From: Pseudomonas sp. ICMP 561
GTDB lineage: Bacteria > Pseudomonadota > Gammaproteobacteria > Pseudomonadales > Pseudomonadaceae
Reading direction: 5' to 3'
DNA length: 64,000 nucleotides
Assembly (NCBI RefSeq): GCF_002699985.1
Contig: NZ_LKBT01000004.1
Coordinates: forward strand, 62,001 to 126,000
Positions 17,404 through 26,149 of the stretch are shown here, piece after piece. The notes below the pieces were generated by a model. That model was not told the DNA's origin and did not search any database. It saw nothing but the letters and a program-made list of their open reading frames with translations. Within the stretch, counting starts at the first letter, position 1. The number at the start of each line of letters is the position of its first letter. Position numbers and translations under genes: made by a program.

Positions 17404-18726
17404 TTATCCTTGAGTGCGGCACCATTGGGCCGGATCACTAGGGCGACCCTGCTGACGAATAGCGAAATACAACGCCGGTGTGTCCTGTCCACCACTGTTG
17501 CCAACAGTAGAGATGGCTTCACCGGCTTTAACAATGTCCCCGGCGGCTTTGAGCAATGTCTGATTGTGGCCATACAGACTCAAATAACCGTTGCCATGGT
17601 CGAGAATGACCAGAAGCCCGGCGCCGCGCAACCAGTCTGCGAAGACCACCCGACCGCCGTGCACAGCATGAACCTGACTACCCGCCGAAGCGCTGATCAT
17701 TACGCCGTCCCAGGTGGAACGAGCGTCATCACCGCGGGCTTCACCGAAGCGTGCCAGTAATCGACCATCAACGGGCCAGGGAAGTTTGCCTTTGACTGCA
17801 GAGAAAGCTCCGCCGTATGAAGCGCCAGCACTGGAAACCATGGCGCCTGGGGCTTTGGCCGGACGTTTTGGTGCATCATCGCTGTCGGTTCGGCTGCTGC
17901 TTTTGCTACTGCTGTTGGCTTGTGCCTGGGCTTCGCGCTGACGTTTTTCTTCAGCCTCACGCTCAGCGACCAACGCTCTCTGTCTGGCTTCTTCAGCCTC
18001 TTTGGCCTGACGTGCCAGGGTTTCCTCAATGGTTTTCAGAACCTTGCCCAGTTCAGCTTGTTCCTGCTGCCGTGCCTGAAGCTTCTGATCCCGCGACTTG
18101 TAGTCCTGATTTAGCTTTGCCAATGCCGTCTGGCGTTCCTGACGAACCTTGTCGAGTTCTTCGTGCTGGGTTTCCAGCGAACTCTTCTGCACCAGCAGTT
18201 GTGCCTGTTGCAGGTCGATATCTTTTTCGACGCCTGCGAGCTGGCGCAGTGTTTCATTAAAAGTGCGCAGCTGAGTCAGGCGCGCCTGGCTCATGTAATC
18301 GTAGTAGGTCAGCGTCCGGGCGAATTTTTCCGGATGTTGTTGGTTGAGCAGCAGCTTCAAGTATTCCTGACGACCACTTTGATACGCCGCCCGGGCCTGA
18401 ATGGCGATCAGCCGTTGTTGCTCAACGCGTGCGCTCTGGAGTTTGCTTTTTTCCTGGTTCAGCCGATTGAGCTCGGCTTCGGTCTTTTTTAGTTCCTTTT
18501 GCAGGACCTCGACCTGCTTTTCCAGCTTACCCATTTCGGTTTCAGTGCCACGCAGGTCCTTCTGGACACCGGCTTTCTCTTTCTGCAAGTCGCCCAGCGC
18601 TTTTTGCAGCTCGGTGACATCCTGACGCGCAGCGTCAATCTGTTTCTGGGTGAGCGCCCGCTGATCGTCGGCAAACGCCGGATTGAGCAGGCAGATCAAA
18701 GCAAGGGTGATCAAGGCGCGAAGCAT
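17404..18726 (-). CDS. envC: EnvC-type murein hydrolase activator, degenerate M23 domain
   Basis: A 440-residue protein with a signal peptide (1-18), a long coiled coil (about 20-260, rich in E, K, Q and L heptads) and a C-terminal LytM/M23-like domain (about 320-438). The Zn-binding HxxxD motif is absent: the corresponding place reads TWDGVMISA, as in EnvC proteins that activate amidases instead of cutting murein. Conserved LytM parts are VHGGRVVFADWL, GLLVILDHGNGYLSLYGHN and LYFAIRQQG. I chose the ATG at 18726, though no strong ribosome-binding site is visible; the open frame continues upstream to 18852. It is first in the envC-ctpA-deacetylase operon. Confidence 0.92.
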   Translation of the reverse strand: MLRALITLALICLLNPAFADDQRALTQKQIDAARQDVTELQKALGDLQKEKAGVQKDLRGTETEMGKLEKQVEVLQKELKKTEAELNRLNQEKSKLQSARVEQQRLIAIQARAAYQSGRQEYLKLLLNQQHPEKFARTLTYYDYMSQARLTQLRTFNETLRQLAGVEKDIDLQQAQLLVQKSSLETQHEELDKVRQERQTALAKLNQDYKSRDQKLQARQQEQAELGKVLKTIEETLARQAKEAEEARQRALVAEREAEEKRQREAQAQANSSSKSSSRTDSDDAPKRPAKAPGAMVSSAGASYGGAFSAVKGKLPWPVDGRLLARFGEARGDDARSTWDGVMISASAGSQVHAVHGGRVVFADWLRGAGLLVILDHGNGYLSLYGHNQTLLKAAGDIVKAGEAISTVGNSGGQDTPALYFAIRQQGRPSDPAQWCRTQG

Positions 18727-18793
18727 GAGGGTGGGCGATACCGAGGAATTGTGAAAAAAAGTGTCAGGCTTAGTATGCCCGCCACACGATGCA

Positions 18794-18858
18794 AAAAAAA
18801 CGCCTCGTATGAGGCCTGACCGATAAAAAACCGGCATGTGGCTAAGCGACATGCCGGT
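18794..18858 (-). terminator. Two tandem terminators after gpmI
   Basis: Read on the minus strand, CCGGCATGT...ACATGCCGG (18831-18857) is followed by TTTTTTAT. Then GGCCTCATACGAGGC (18803-18817) is followed by an eight-base T-run. They separate gpmI from the envC operon and make independent transcription likely. Confidence 0.85.
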
Positions 18859-18869
18859 GTGGAGCGTTT

Positions 18870-20402
18870 TTACGCGTCAACAAGGATCGAATGGCCGGTC
18901 ATTTCTTCCGGTTTTTCCAGGCCCATGAGTTTCAGCATGGTTGGCGCGACATCGGCCAGTACTCCGCCTTCGCGCACTTTCAGATTGCGCTTGCCTATAT
19001 AAACGAAAGGCACGGGTTCGGACGTGTGCGCGGTGTGCGCCTGGCCGGTGTGGTCATCGGTCATTTGCTCGACGTTGCCGTGGTCAGCCGTCAGCAAGGC
19101 TTCGCCGCCGACTTTTTCCAGCGCCTCGGTGATGCGCCCGACGCAGACGTCCAGGCATTCAACGGCCTTGATTGCTGCTTCCATGATGCCGCTGTGGCCC
19201 ACCATGTCGCCGTTGGCGTAGTTGACGATAATCACGTCATAACGCTGGTGCTCGATGGCATCGACGATTTTGTCGGTGACTTCCGGCGCGCTCATTTCAG
19301 GCTGCAGATCGTAGGTCGCGACTTTCGGCGACGGGATCAGGATGCGCTCTTCGCCCGGGAACTCTTCCTCGCGGCCGCCCGAGAAGAAGAAGGTCACATG
19401 CGCGTATTTTTCGGTTTCCGCGATGCGCAGTTGGGTCTTGCCGTTGGCGGCCAGGTATTCACCCAACACGTTTTTCAGGCTGCCTGCTGCAAACGCGGAC
19501 GGCGCAGGGATGCTGGCTGCGTATTGGGTCAACATCACATAGTTGACCTTCGGCTGGCGGGCGCGCTCGAAGTCCTTGAAATCGTCTTCGACGAATACAC
19601 GGGTGATTTCCCGGGCACGGTCGGCACGGAAGTTCATGAACACCACGGCGTCGCCGTCTTCCACTGTGACCTTGTCACCAATGCTGGTGGCTTTGACGAA
19701 CTCATCGTTTTCGCCGCGCTCATAGGCCGCTTCGAGGCCTGCCACGCTGCTGGCGGCGTTGAATTCCGATGCACCATCAACAATCAGGTTGTAGGCCGCT
19801 GATACCCGGTCCCAACGATTATCGCGGTCCATGGCGAAGTAACGACCAATGATGCTGGCGATCCGGCCTTTGCCCAGGCGGGCAAAAGTGGAGTCCAGCA
19901 GTTCGAGGGATTTCTGCGCGCTGCGCGGTGGCGTATCGCGACCGTCGAGGAAGGCGTGCAGGTAGATTTTTTCTGCGCCGCGCTGGGCGGCCAGTTCTGC
20001 CATGGCCACCAGATGATCCTGATGGCTGTGAACGCCACCGTCCGACAGCAGGCCGAGAATGTGTACGGCCTTGCCTGCACCAACGGCTTTATCCACTGCG
20101 CTACAGATAGTCGGGTTCTGGAAGAACTCGCCATCGCGAATGGCTTTGGTGACTCGAGTGAAATCCTGATAAACCACGCGCCCGGCACCCAGGTTCATGT
20201 GGCCGACTTCGGAGTTGCCCATCTGACCGTCCGGTAGACCGACATCCATGCCCGAACCCGAGATCAGGCCGTTAGGCATCGACTTGTACAGGCGGTCCAT
20301 GACCGGCATTTTGGCTGCCAGAATGGCGTTGCCCTCATGGCTCTCGCTGTGTCCGAAGCCGTCCAGAATGATCAGGACCAAAGGTTTTGGCGTGGTAGTC
20401 AT
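18870..20402 (-). CDS. gpmI: 2,3-bisphosphoglycerate-independent phosphoglycerate mutase
   Basis: A 510-residue Mn-dependent glycolytic enzyme that interconverts 3- and 2-phosphoglycerate. Metal ligand Asp14 is in ILDGFGHSE, and the phosphorylated Ser64 is in [15 protein letters not shown]. Further metal-binding parts are HxD-type [19 protein letters not shown] and [12 protein letters not shown] chose the ATG at 20402 (MTTTPKP) with GGGAT seven bases upstream. Double terminator after the stop, so it is probably monocistronic, though it faces the same way as envC. Confident. Confidence 0.97.
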   Translation of the reverse strand: MTTTPKPLVLIILDGFGHSESHEGNAILAAKMPVMDRLYKSMPNGLISGSGMDVGLPDGQMGNSEVGHMNLGAGRVVYQDFTRVTKAIRDGEFFQNPTICSAVDKAVGAGKAVHILGLLSDGGVHSHQDHLVAMAELAAQRGAEKIYLHAFLDGRDTPPRSAQKSLELLDSTFARLGKGRIASIIGRYFAMDRDNRWDRVSAAYNLIVDGASEFNAASSVAGLEAAYERGENDEFVKATSIGDKVTVEDGDAVVFMNFRADRAREITRVFVEDDFKDFERARQPKVNYVMLTQYAASIPAPSAFAAGSLKNVLGEYLAANGKTQLRIAETEKYAHVTFFFSGGREEEFPGEERILIPSPKVATYDLQPEMSAPEVTDKIVDAIEHQRYDVIIVNYANGDMVGHSGIMEAAIKAVECLDVCVGRITEALEKVGGEALLTADHGNVEQMTDDHTGQAHTAHTSEPVPFVYIGKRNLKVREGGVLADVAPTMLKLMGLEKPEEMTGHSILVDA

Positions 20403-20549
20403 AGATCCCACTCGTGGCTGAAAAAGTAAGTTGAAGAACAGATCGGCATTTTAGGGGCTGTTGATCTGCAATTGCGAGCCGCGATACCGGAGTTATCGGT
20501 TCTGGCGCGATGTCGTATGGGCTTGATCGACCTCATTGTCTGACGGGCT

Positions 20550-20577
20550 TTGGCCGACCTTGGCTGCTGTGTATACT
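20550..20577 (+). promoter_or_regulatory. Probable promoter of the rhodanese-grxC-secB unit
   Basis: TTGGCC (20550-20555) and TATACT (20572-20577) are 16 bases apart, ending 31 bases before the ATG at 20609 in the divergent gpmI/rhodanese region. Confidence 0.55.
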
Positions 20578-20608
20578 GGCCGACATTTTAACGCCCTGGA
20601 ACCTACTG

Positions 20609-21022
20609 ATGCTTCAGCACCTGCTTGCTTTTGCTACCAACCACTATTTGATCACTGGCGCTTTCATCATTTTGCTGGGGATGCTGATCGCCTACGAATT
20701 GAGCAAGGGCGGCCGCAGCCTGAGCACAGGTGAACTGACCGCGCTGGTCAACAAGGATCAGGCCGTGATCATCGATATCCGCTCCCCCAAGGATTTCGCC
20801 ACAGGCCACATCGTAGGTGCCCTGAACTTCCCGAACGATAAGGTCCTGACCCGCACCAGCGAGCTGGAAAAGCACAAGGCCAAGACTCTTATCATCGTCG
20901 ACGCAATGGGCCAGCAGGCTGGCTCCGTCGCACGCGAGCTGCTCAAATCCGGCTTTACGGCAGCCAAGCTGTCCGGCGGCGTATCCACCTGGCGCGCAGA
21001 TAATCTGCCTTTGGTGAAGTGA
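20609..21022 (+). CDS. Membrane-anchored rhodanese-like protein lacking the catalytic Cys (YibN-like)
   Basis: A 137-residue protein with one N-terminal transmembrane helix (about 13-32: YLITGAFIILLGMLIAYEL) and a rhodanese domain (about 40-135: VIIDIRSPKDFATGHIVGALNFP). Where active rhodaneses have a cysteine loop, this reads IIVDAMGQQAGSVA, with no cysteine, so sulfurtransferase activity is unlikely. The fold may serve for binding at the membrane; the enterobacterial YibN has been linked to secretion and membrane biogenesis factors, which fits its neighbour secB. I chose the ATG at 20609. grxC starts one base after the stop. Confidence 0.9.
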   Translation: MLQHLLAFATNHYLITGAFIILLGMLIAYELSKGGRSLSTGELTALVNKDQAVIIDIRSPKDFATGHIVGALNFPNDKVLTRTSELEKHKAKTLIIVDAMGQQAGSVARELLKSGFTAAKLSGGVSTWRADNLPLVK

Positions 21023-21023
21023 A

Positions 21024-21272
21024 ATGGCTGAAGTCATCGTCTATTCCAGCGATTATTGCCCTTACTGCACTCGCGCCAAGCAATTGTTGCAGAACAAGCA
21101 TGTGGCTTTCGAAGAGATCAGAGTCGATGGCAAGCCGCAAGTTCGCGCCGAAATGGTGAAAAAATCCGGCCGTACCTCTGTTCCGCAGATATGGATCGGT
21201 ACGACCCATGTAGGTGGATGCGACGATCTTTTCGCCCTGGAGCGCGCCGGCAAGCTTGATGAGCTGCTCTGA
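21024..21272 (+). CDS. grxC: Glutaredoxin 3
   Basis: An 82-residue dithiol glutaredoxin with the redox motif Cys12-Pro-Tyr-Cys15 and the glutathione-binding TSVPQIWIG (cis-proline) and GGCDDLFAL segments. It reduces protein disulfides and mixed disulfides with glutathione in the cytoplasm. It starts one base after the rhodanese stop and is followed after 49 bases by secB, the grxC-secB arrangement common in Proteobacteria. Confident. Confidence 0.96.
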   Translation: MAEVIVYSSDYCPYCTRAKQLLQNKHVAFEEIRVDGKPQVRAEMVKKSGRTSVPQIWIGTTHVGGCDDLFALERAGKLDELL

Positions 21273-21321
21273 GCCTGATTCCAACCCTCTTTCCAGAACT
21301 TAAACGTTAAAAGGACCCGAG

Positions 21322-21810
21322 ATGACTGATCAACCGACAAACGGCACCGCTACCAACGAAGAAGATGCTCCGCAATTCTCGCTGCAGCGTATCTACGTTC
21401 GCGACCTGTCGTTCGAAGCGCCAAAAAGCCCTGCAATCTTCCGTCAGGAATGGACGCCTACCGTCAGCCTCGACCTGAACACTCGTCAGAAGCCGCTGGA
21501 AGGTGATTTCTACGAAGTGGTGCTGACTTTGTCGGTAACCGTCAACAACGGTGACGAAGTGGCTTTCATCGTTGAAGTCCAGCAAGCCGGTATCTTCCTG
21601 ATCAAAGGCCTTGATCAAGGTTCGATGAGCCATACGCTGGGTGCTTTCTGCCCGAACATTCTGTTCCCGTATGCTCGCGAAACAATCGACAGCCTGGTCG
21701 TCCGTGGTTCGTTCCCGGCGCTTATGCTGTCCCCGGTGAACTTCGATGCCCTGTACGCGCAAGAGCTGCAACGCATGCAAGCTGCTGGCGAAACACCTAC
21801 TGTTCAGTAA
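21322..21810 (+). CDS. secB: Protein-export chaperone SecB
   Basis: A 162-residue cytoplasmic tetrameric chaperone that holds preproteins unfolded for SecA. Typical SecB parts are [58 protein letters not shown] and [15 protein letters not shown]. The ATG has AAAGGA upstream. It ends with a strong terminator at 21828-21855. Confident. Confidence 0.98.
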   Translation: MTDQPTNGTATNEEDAPQFSLQRIYVRDLSFEAPKSPAIFRQEWTPTVSLDLNTRQKPLEGDFYEVVLTLSVTVNNGDEVAFIVEVQQAGIFLIKGLDQGSMSHTLGAFCPNILFPYARETIDSLVVRGSFPALMLSPVNFDALYAQELQRMQAAGETPTVQ

Positions 21811-21827
21811 GTGTTTTAGCTGGACCC

Positions 21828-21855
21828 AAAAAAGCGCCTTTTGAGGCGCTTTTTT
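21828..21855 (+). terminator. Terminator after secB
   Basis: Stem AAGCGCCT/AGGCGCTT with TTT as the loop and flanking A- and T-runs, so it could work in both directions. Confidence 0.92.
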
Positions 21856-21882
21856 GTGGGTTATGAAGGCGTTGGAATATGA

Positions 21883-21977
21883 CCTGTGGGAGCGAATTCA
21901 TTCGCGAAAGCGGTGAGTCAGGCTCCGATGATGGTGACTGACACACCCGCCTTCGCGAATGAATTCGCTCCCACAGG
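21883..21977. repeat. REPIN, family E
   Basis: Inverted arms CCTGTGGGAGCGAATTCATT and AATGAATTCGCTCCCACAGG with CGCGAA/TTCGCG extensions. It lies between the converging secB and trmL, 12 bases from the trmL stop. Confidence 0.93.
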
Positions 21978-21989
21978 GAAAGACCACGT

Positions 21990-22445
21990 CTACTTGAATC
22001 CCAACTGCCGCCAGCCTTCATACACTGCCACGGCAACGGTGTTGGACAGATTCAGGCTCCGACAACCCTCACGCATCGGCAAGCGCAGTCGCTGATCGGA
22101 GGGCAGGGCATCCAGAACTTCAGCAGGCAGGCCACGGCTTTCCGGGCCGAACAGGAAAGCGTCACCTTCCTGAAAGCTGGCGTCGTGGAAGGGGCGAGAG
22201 CCTTTTGTGGTAAAAGCAAACAGCCGCGGATGACCGATGCTTTCCAGGCAACTGGCGAGGTCGGGATGGGTCTGCAAAGTGGCGAACTCGTGATAATCGA
22301 GCCCGGCGCGGCGCAGGCGTTTGTCATCCAGTTCGAAGCCCAAGGGCTCGATCAAATGCAGGGTGCTGCCGGTATTGGCGCACAGCCTGATGACATTGCC
22401 GGTATTCGGCGGAATTTCTGGTTGAAAAAGGATGACGTGAAACAT
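21990..22445 (-). CDS. trmL: tRNA (cytidine(34)-2'-O)-methyltransferase TrmL
   Basis: A 151-residue SPOUT-fold methyltransferase that modifies the wobble position of tRNA-Leu isoacceptors with S-adenosylmethionine. Motifs: FQPEIPPNTGNVIRLCAN at the N-terminus, LFGPESRGLP (about 100-109) and LPMREGCRSLNLSNTVAVAVYE at the C-terminal trefoil knot. I chose the ATG at 22445, which gives the normal family length. Its start codon overlaps, on the opposite strand, the start codon of the gene at 22444. Confident. Confidence 0.96.
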   Translation of the reverse strand: MFHVILFQPEIPPNTGNVIRLCANTGSTLHLIEPLGFELDDKRLRRAGLDYHEFATLQTHPDLASCLESIGHPRLFAFTTKGSRPFHDASFQEGDAFLFGPESRGLPAEVLDALPSDQRLRLPMREGCRSLNLSNTVAVAVYEGWRQLGFK

Positions 22446-22884
22446 GCACGGCTCCGAGCTGAAGAATGGGGAGCATTCTACCCCTGAAGAGGACCCGCGG
22501 CCGAAGCTATGGCCAAAGGTTCTGGGTTCGCTGGCAATTGTCGGGCTTTTGGTCGGCTTGATGATCGGGCGTCTTACCGAGCCGACTCCGCTGGAACTGC
22601 TGCAGATAGAGGAACAGCCGACCGGGCTTGCCTTGTGGTTCAACCGTGAACCTGAGGTTGTGCCTGAGCACCAGGACGGAACGTTCGCCATGCGCTTTGC
22701 GGCCAAAGGTCAGCCGTGGAGAGGGCAACTGAAGGTCAACGGAAAGGATGTGCGCTGGAAGCTGGAGCGGGACAAGAAGGATTTGCTGCTGACTCTGCTG
22801 GCGGCCCGTCCTCTGCACGGCGACTTGCGCGGTGCGGAGCTGGACGGGCGCTGGAGACTGGAGGTCAGTCTCCGAGAGGAATAA
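22444..22884 (+). CDS. Small inner-membrane protein, unknown
   Basis: A 146-residue protein with a hydrophilic N-terminus, one transmembrane segment (about residues 26-43: VLGSLAIVGLLVGLMIG) and a C-terminal domain of alternating strands (LALWFNREPEVV... WRGQLKVNGKDVRWKLERDKKDLLLTLLA, in pieces). It is probably anchored in the inner membrane with the domain in the periplasm. The ATG at 22444 has AAGGA about 11 bases upstream and shares bases with the trmL ATG on the other strand (CATG). I recognise no family. Coding is supported by codon pattern and full use of the gap. Confidence 0.75.
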   Translation: MHGSELKNGEHSTPEEDPRPKLWPKVLGSLAIVGLLVGLMIGRLTEPTPLELLQIEEQPTGLALWFNREPEVVPEHQDGTFAMRFAAKGQPWRGQLKVNGKDVRWKLERDKKDLLLTLLAARPLHGDLRGAELDGRWRLEVSLREE

Positions 22885-23780
22885 AAGAGGGGAATCCCCG
22901 GCCTGCCTGTACCAAGGTCCCCAAAACTGGTGATACGTAACCTATTGCAGGCGTCGTGCCAGTTTTGAAATTTCTGCTTTCAAAAATATTTGCCTGTCCT
23001 GTTTCGTGCCCCCCAAGCCCGTGTTTTCGGGCTTATCGAGTGTTTCATTCACTTATCAAATGTGTGTTCAGCGTCCAATCAGGCTGCCGTGTCGGGATGG
23101 GCCTGAGTTTTGCCGAGCTCGAAAACCGCTTCGTTATGGTGCAAGCCTGGCGTTGGATGCACGGTTTTAACGTTTCCCAATTACGCCGCACGACAACAAT
23201 TTCCCGATTTTGTTCGCCGCGCTCGCTGTCAGGTGCCCTCCCGCAGCCCCAAAATCGGCCGACAGATGGTCCTGAAACGGCCGTTTCAAACTTTTCTCAG
23301 AACAAATTTTACGGGGCTGCGTCCGGGTGATGACAACTGTAACAATCGGTGATGTAACCTCTGCGCCTCAATGAATGCGGGGTTTTGAGTGTTTGTTGAG
23401 CTGTTTTGGGTGGGCTGATTCCAAGGAGCAGGCCGGTCGCTTTTTGCTTTCCGTTCGACCAGTAAGAATGATCTGACGAACGGCAGTGAAATATTATTTA
23501 GGAATTAGTGAAACAGCTCGATACACTCAATGACGGATGGATCCGACATGGTATGTGACATATAACCGACAGGTCTTAAAAGCTCAGTAATAATTCTTTT
23601 TCGATTTGTTAAATGTTCACTACCCTGCGACCACCGTGACCGGTGGGTCATTGGTCTTGAGGCGCTGATTAACCATTGGCTTCGGTCGGGTTTAGCGCTA
23701 ACCGTAAATTTTTGGGTCAGAGCGTCCCAGGGCCTCGGCACCAGAAATTATAAAAAATTAAGATTCACGAGGAGCGATTC
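22885..23780. promoter_or_regulatory. 0.9-kb non-coding region upstream of the porin gene
   Basis: I find no convincing gene here. It contains a hairpin AAGCCCG-TGTTTT-CGGGCTT (about 23009-23029) and, near 22888, GGGGAATCCCC. From about 23480 it becomes AT-rich with several T-runs and a final TATAAAAAATTAAG before the ribosome-binding site GAGGAG. It is long for a Pseudomonas intergenic region and may hold activator sites, a long leader or a small RNA. None can be named from the sequence. Confidence 0.5.
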
Positions 23781-25154
23781 ATGAAGAAGTCCACTCTGGC
23801 CATGGCTGTAGCCTTCGGCGTTATGGCTCAGCAGGCCGGTGCAGCAGGTTTTATTGAAGACAGCAAAGCGTCCGTTAGTTCGCGTACTCTGTATTTCAAC
23901 AGCGACCCACGTGAAGGCACTGGCAACCGTACCGAAGAAACAGCAACTGGTTTGAAATTCGACTACCTGTCCGGTTTCACCCAGGGCACTGTTGGCTTTG
24001 GTCTGGACTTGCAGGCATTGGTTGGTATTCACCTTGACGGTGGTCGCGGTCATCACGGCGTTAACGGTGCTATCACTCCTAGTGAAGACTTTGCAACCAA
24101 AGACGGTAACGCTACTGCTAAATCCGTTGACGAGTGGACTCGTATTGGCGGTAACGCCAAGGCTCGCTTCTCGAAAACCGAACTTCGTCTGGGTAACGCG
24201 TTGGCACCGAACCTGCCAATTCTCGTTTCGAACGATGGTCGTTTGCTGCCATCTGCCTTTCAAGGCGGCATCGTAACTTCTAAAGAGCTGGAAGGTGTTA
24301 CCTTCACCGCTGGCCAACTGGACAAGACCATTGGCCGTGCGTCGAGCAACTGGACAGGGTTGTCCGTTAACGGCGCAACTGAAGAAAGCGATCACTTCCG
24401 TTTCGCGGGCGCTGATTGGAAAGTCACTAAAGACCTGACTTTGCAGTACTACTTCGCCAACCTGGAAGACTTCTACAAACAGCACTTCCTGGGTCTGGTG
24501 CACGTGTTGCCACTGGGTGAAGATCAGTCCTTCAAGACAGACCTCCGCTACTTCAACAGCAGTGCTGACGGCAAGAACGACGACGCTACCGCTGGTTATC
24601 GCTTCAACAACAACAGCGGTTACGCCAAAAATGCTGGCCAGGTTGACAACAGCACTTGGTCCGCAATGTTCACCTACGCCTTGGGTGGTCACGCGTTGAT
24701 GGTCGGTCACCAGCAAGTCGGTGATGACGGCGGTATGGTCTTCCTGAACCAGGGTAGCCTTACCAATGACCGCGGTCGCAACGAAGGTAACGGTGGTTCG
24801 AGCTTCTACCTCTTCACTGACTCCATGGTCGATGGCTTTAACCGTGCTGGTACCAACACTACCTTCGGTCAGTACTCCTACGACTTCGCACGTGTAGGCG
24901 TTCCGGGCCTGAAAGCCGCAATCGCTTACCTGCATGGCGATGACATTCGTGGCAACACCAATGCTACCCGCAACAACGACTACTCTCAGTGGGAACGCGA
25001 TATGCGCGTTGACTACGTGATCCAGAGCGGTCCATTGAAAGGCTTCGGTACTACGCTGCGTCATGGTTCGTACCGTGCCGATGCTGGTCTGAACGGCGCA
25101 ACCGATACCGATCAAACTCGTTTGATCTTCAACTACACCTACGCTTTCAAATAA
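23781..25154 (+). CDS. OprD-family outer-membrane porin (OprE-like)
   Basis: A 457-residue porin with a signal peptide (1-22, ending AGA|AGF). The protein begins IEDSKASVSSRTLYFNSD and shows repeated amphipathic strands typical of 18-strand OprD barrels, ending with the aromatic C-terminus FNYTYAFK that is recognised by the BAM machinery. OprD-family members of this size take up small organic acids or amino acids; the OprE subgroup in P. aeruginosa responds to oxygen limitation, which I cannot confirm here. Codon use is strongly biased, suggesting high expression. GAGGAG precedes the start, and a terminator follows. Confidence 0.92.
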   Translation: MKKSTLAMAVAFGVMAQQAGAAGFIEDSKASVSSRTLYFNSDPREGTGNRTEETATGLKFDYLSGFTQGTVGFGLDLQALVGIHLDGGRGHHGVNGAITPSEDFATKDGNATAKSVDEWTRIGGNAKARFSKTELRLGNALAPNLPILVSNDGRLLPSAFQGGIVTSKELEGVTFTAGQLDKTIGRASSNWTGLSVNGATEESDHFRFAGADWKVTKDLTLQYYFANLEDFYKQHFLGLVHVLPLGEDQSFKTDLRYFNSSADGKNDDATAGYRFNNNSGYAKNAGQVDNSTWSAMFTYALGGHALMVGHQQVGDDGGMVFLNQGSLTNDRGRNEGNGGSSFYLFTDSMVDGFNRAGTNTTFGQYSYDFARVGVPGLKAAIAYLHGDDIRGNTNATRNNDYSQWERDMRVDYVIQSGPLKGFGTTLRHGSYRADAGLNGATDTDQTRLIFNYTYAFK

Positions 25155-25173
25155 GCCTGGTCAGTTGAAAAGG

Positions 25174-25199
25174 AACCCCGCTTCGGCGGGGTTCTTTTT
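25174..25199 (+). terminator. Terminator after the porin gene
   Basis: AACCCCGC TTCG GCGGGGTT, a stable UUCG tetraloop hairpin, followed by CTTTTT. Confidence 0.92.
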
Positions 25200-25220
25200 G
25201 CCTGAAATTTGATATCTCCA

Positions 25221-25240
25221 AACGCTATATTCAAAGCGTT
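25221..25240. promoter_or_regulatory. Inverted repeat AACGCT-N8-AGCGTT upstream of lsfA
   Basis: A perfect 6-base inverted repeat with an AT-rich centre about 80 bases before the lsfA start, in the AT-rich promoter zone. Spacing fits a dimeric regulator. The regulator is not identifiable. Confidence 0.4.
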
Positions 25241-25321
25241 ATCTATTCTTTTTAATTTCTAACGAAGGGGCGCAAAGTGGCTTCAATGAATTAGCAAACA
25301 TCACAACAAGGAGCCACATCC

Positions 25322-25960
25322 ATGAGCTTGCGACTTGGCGATATCGCCCCTGATTTTGAACAGGATTCCAGCGAAGGTCGTATCCGGTTTCACGAATGGC
25401 TGGGTAACAGCTGGGGCGTGTTGTTTTCCCACCCCGCTGACTTCACACCGGTCTGCACCACCGAATTGGGCTTCACCGCCAAGCTCAAGGACGAGTTTGC
25501 CAAACGCGGCGTGAAGGCTATTGCGCTCTCGGTTGACCCGGTCGACTCCCACATCAAGTGGATCGACGACATCAACGAAACCCAGAACACTACCGTCAAC
25601 TTCCCGATCCTCGCGGACGCAGATCGCAAGGTGTCCGAGCTGTACGACCTGATCCACCCGAACGCCAGTGAAACCCTGACCGTACGCTCTCTGTTCGTGA
25701 TCGATCCGAACAAAAAGGTCCGGCTGACCATCACTTATCCGGCCAGCACCGGGCGTAACTTCAACGAGATTCTGCGGGTCATCGACTCCTTGCAACTCAC
25801 CGACAACCACAAAGTCGCCACGCCCGCTAACTGGGTCGACGGTGATGACGTGGTGATCGTGCCTTCGCTCAAGGATGAAGACGAGATCAAGCAGCGCTTT
25901 CCAAAAGGCTATAGAGCCGTCAAACCGTACCTGCGTCTGACGCCACAGCCTAATCGCTGA
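25322..25960 (+). CDS. lsfA: 1-Cys peroxiredoxin LsfA-like
   Basis: A 212-residue peroxiredoxin of the Prx6 class. The peroxidatic Cys45 is in DFTPVCTTELG, with the conserved Arg in the SETLTVRSLFVIDPN region and the C-terminal extension typical of 1-Cys enzymes. It reduces hydrogen peroxide and organic hydroperoxides. In pseudomonads LsfA is induced by sulfate starvation, and its neighbour here is the sulfonate-uptake operon, which supports that assignment. GGAG precedes the ATG at 25322. A terminator at 26004 separates it from ssuA. Confident. Confidence 0.93.
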   Translation: MSLRLGDIAPDFEQDSSEGRIRFHEWLGNSWGVLFSHPADFTPVCTTELGFTAKLKDEFAKRGVKAIALSVDPVDSHIKWIDDINETQNTTVNFPILADADRKVSELYDLIHPNASETLTVRSLFVIDPNKKVRLTITYPASTGRNFNEILRVIDSLQLTDNHKVATPANWVDGDDVVIVPSLKDEDEIKQRFPKGYRAVKPYLRLTPQPNR

Positions 25961-26003
25961 ATCACCCTTCCACGACAGATGGGGTTGCTCTTGATAGCGC
26001 ATA

Positions 26004-26029
26004 CGGGCCGATTCGTCGGCCCTTTTTTA
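26004..26029 (+). terminator. Terminator after lsfA
   Basis: GGGCCG ATTCGT CGGCCC followed by TTTTTTAT. Confidence 0.9.
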
Positions 26030-26049
26030 TGGCGCAATAAAACCGTTCC

Positions 26050-26142
26050 CGTAGGACCGGCTTTAGCCGGGAGGAGGTTGGTATGAGCTCGATATTTCCT
26101 GAGCCTTGAATAATGTCCTCCCGGCTGAAGCCGGTCCTACGG
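26050..26142. repeat. REPIN, family A
   Basis: Arms CGTAGGACCGGCTTTAGCC and GGCTGAAGCCGGTCCTACG. It occupies the lsfA-ssuA gap, the place where an ssuE gene would stand in the usual ssu order. Confidence 0.93.
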
Positions 26143-26149
26143 AATCTGA

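Noticed and set aside
17404..18726. EnvC as an active M23 endopeptidase
   Set aside because: The zinc-binding residues are missing from the LytM domain, so it is annotated as an activator.
22956..23330. 124-codon frame in the gap before the porin
   Set aside because: No ribosome-binding site, no domain and no coding character; contains a hairpin at its beginning.
23748..25115. 455-codon minus-strand frame across the porin gene
   Set aside because: Antisense to a secure OprD-family gene; composition is that of a codon-bias shadow, rich in V and T runs.
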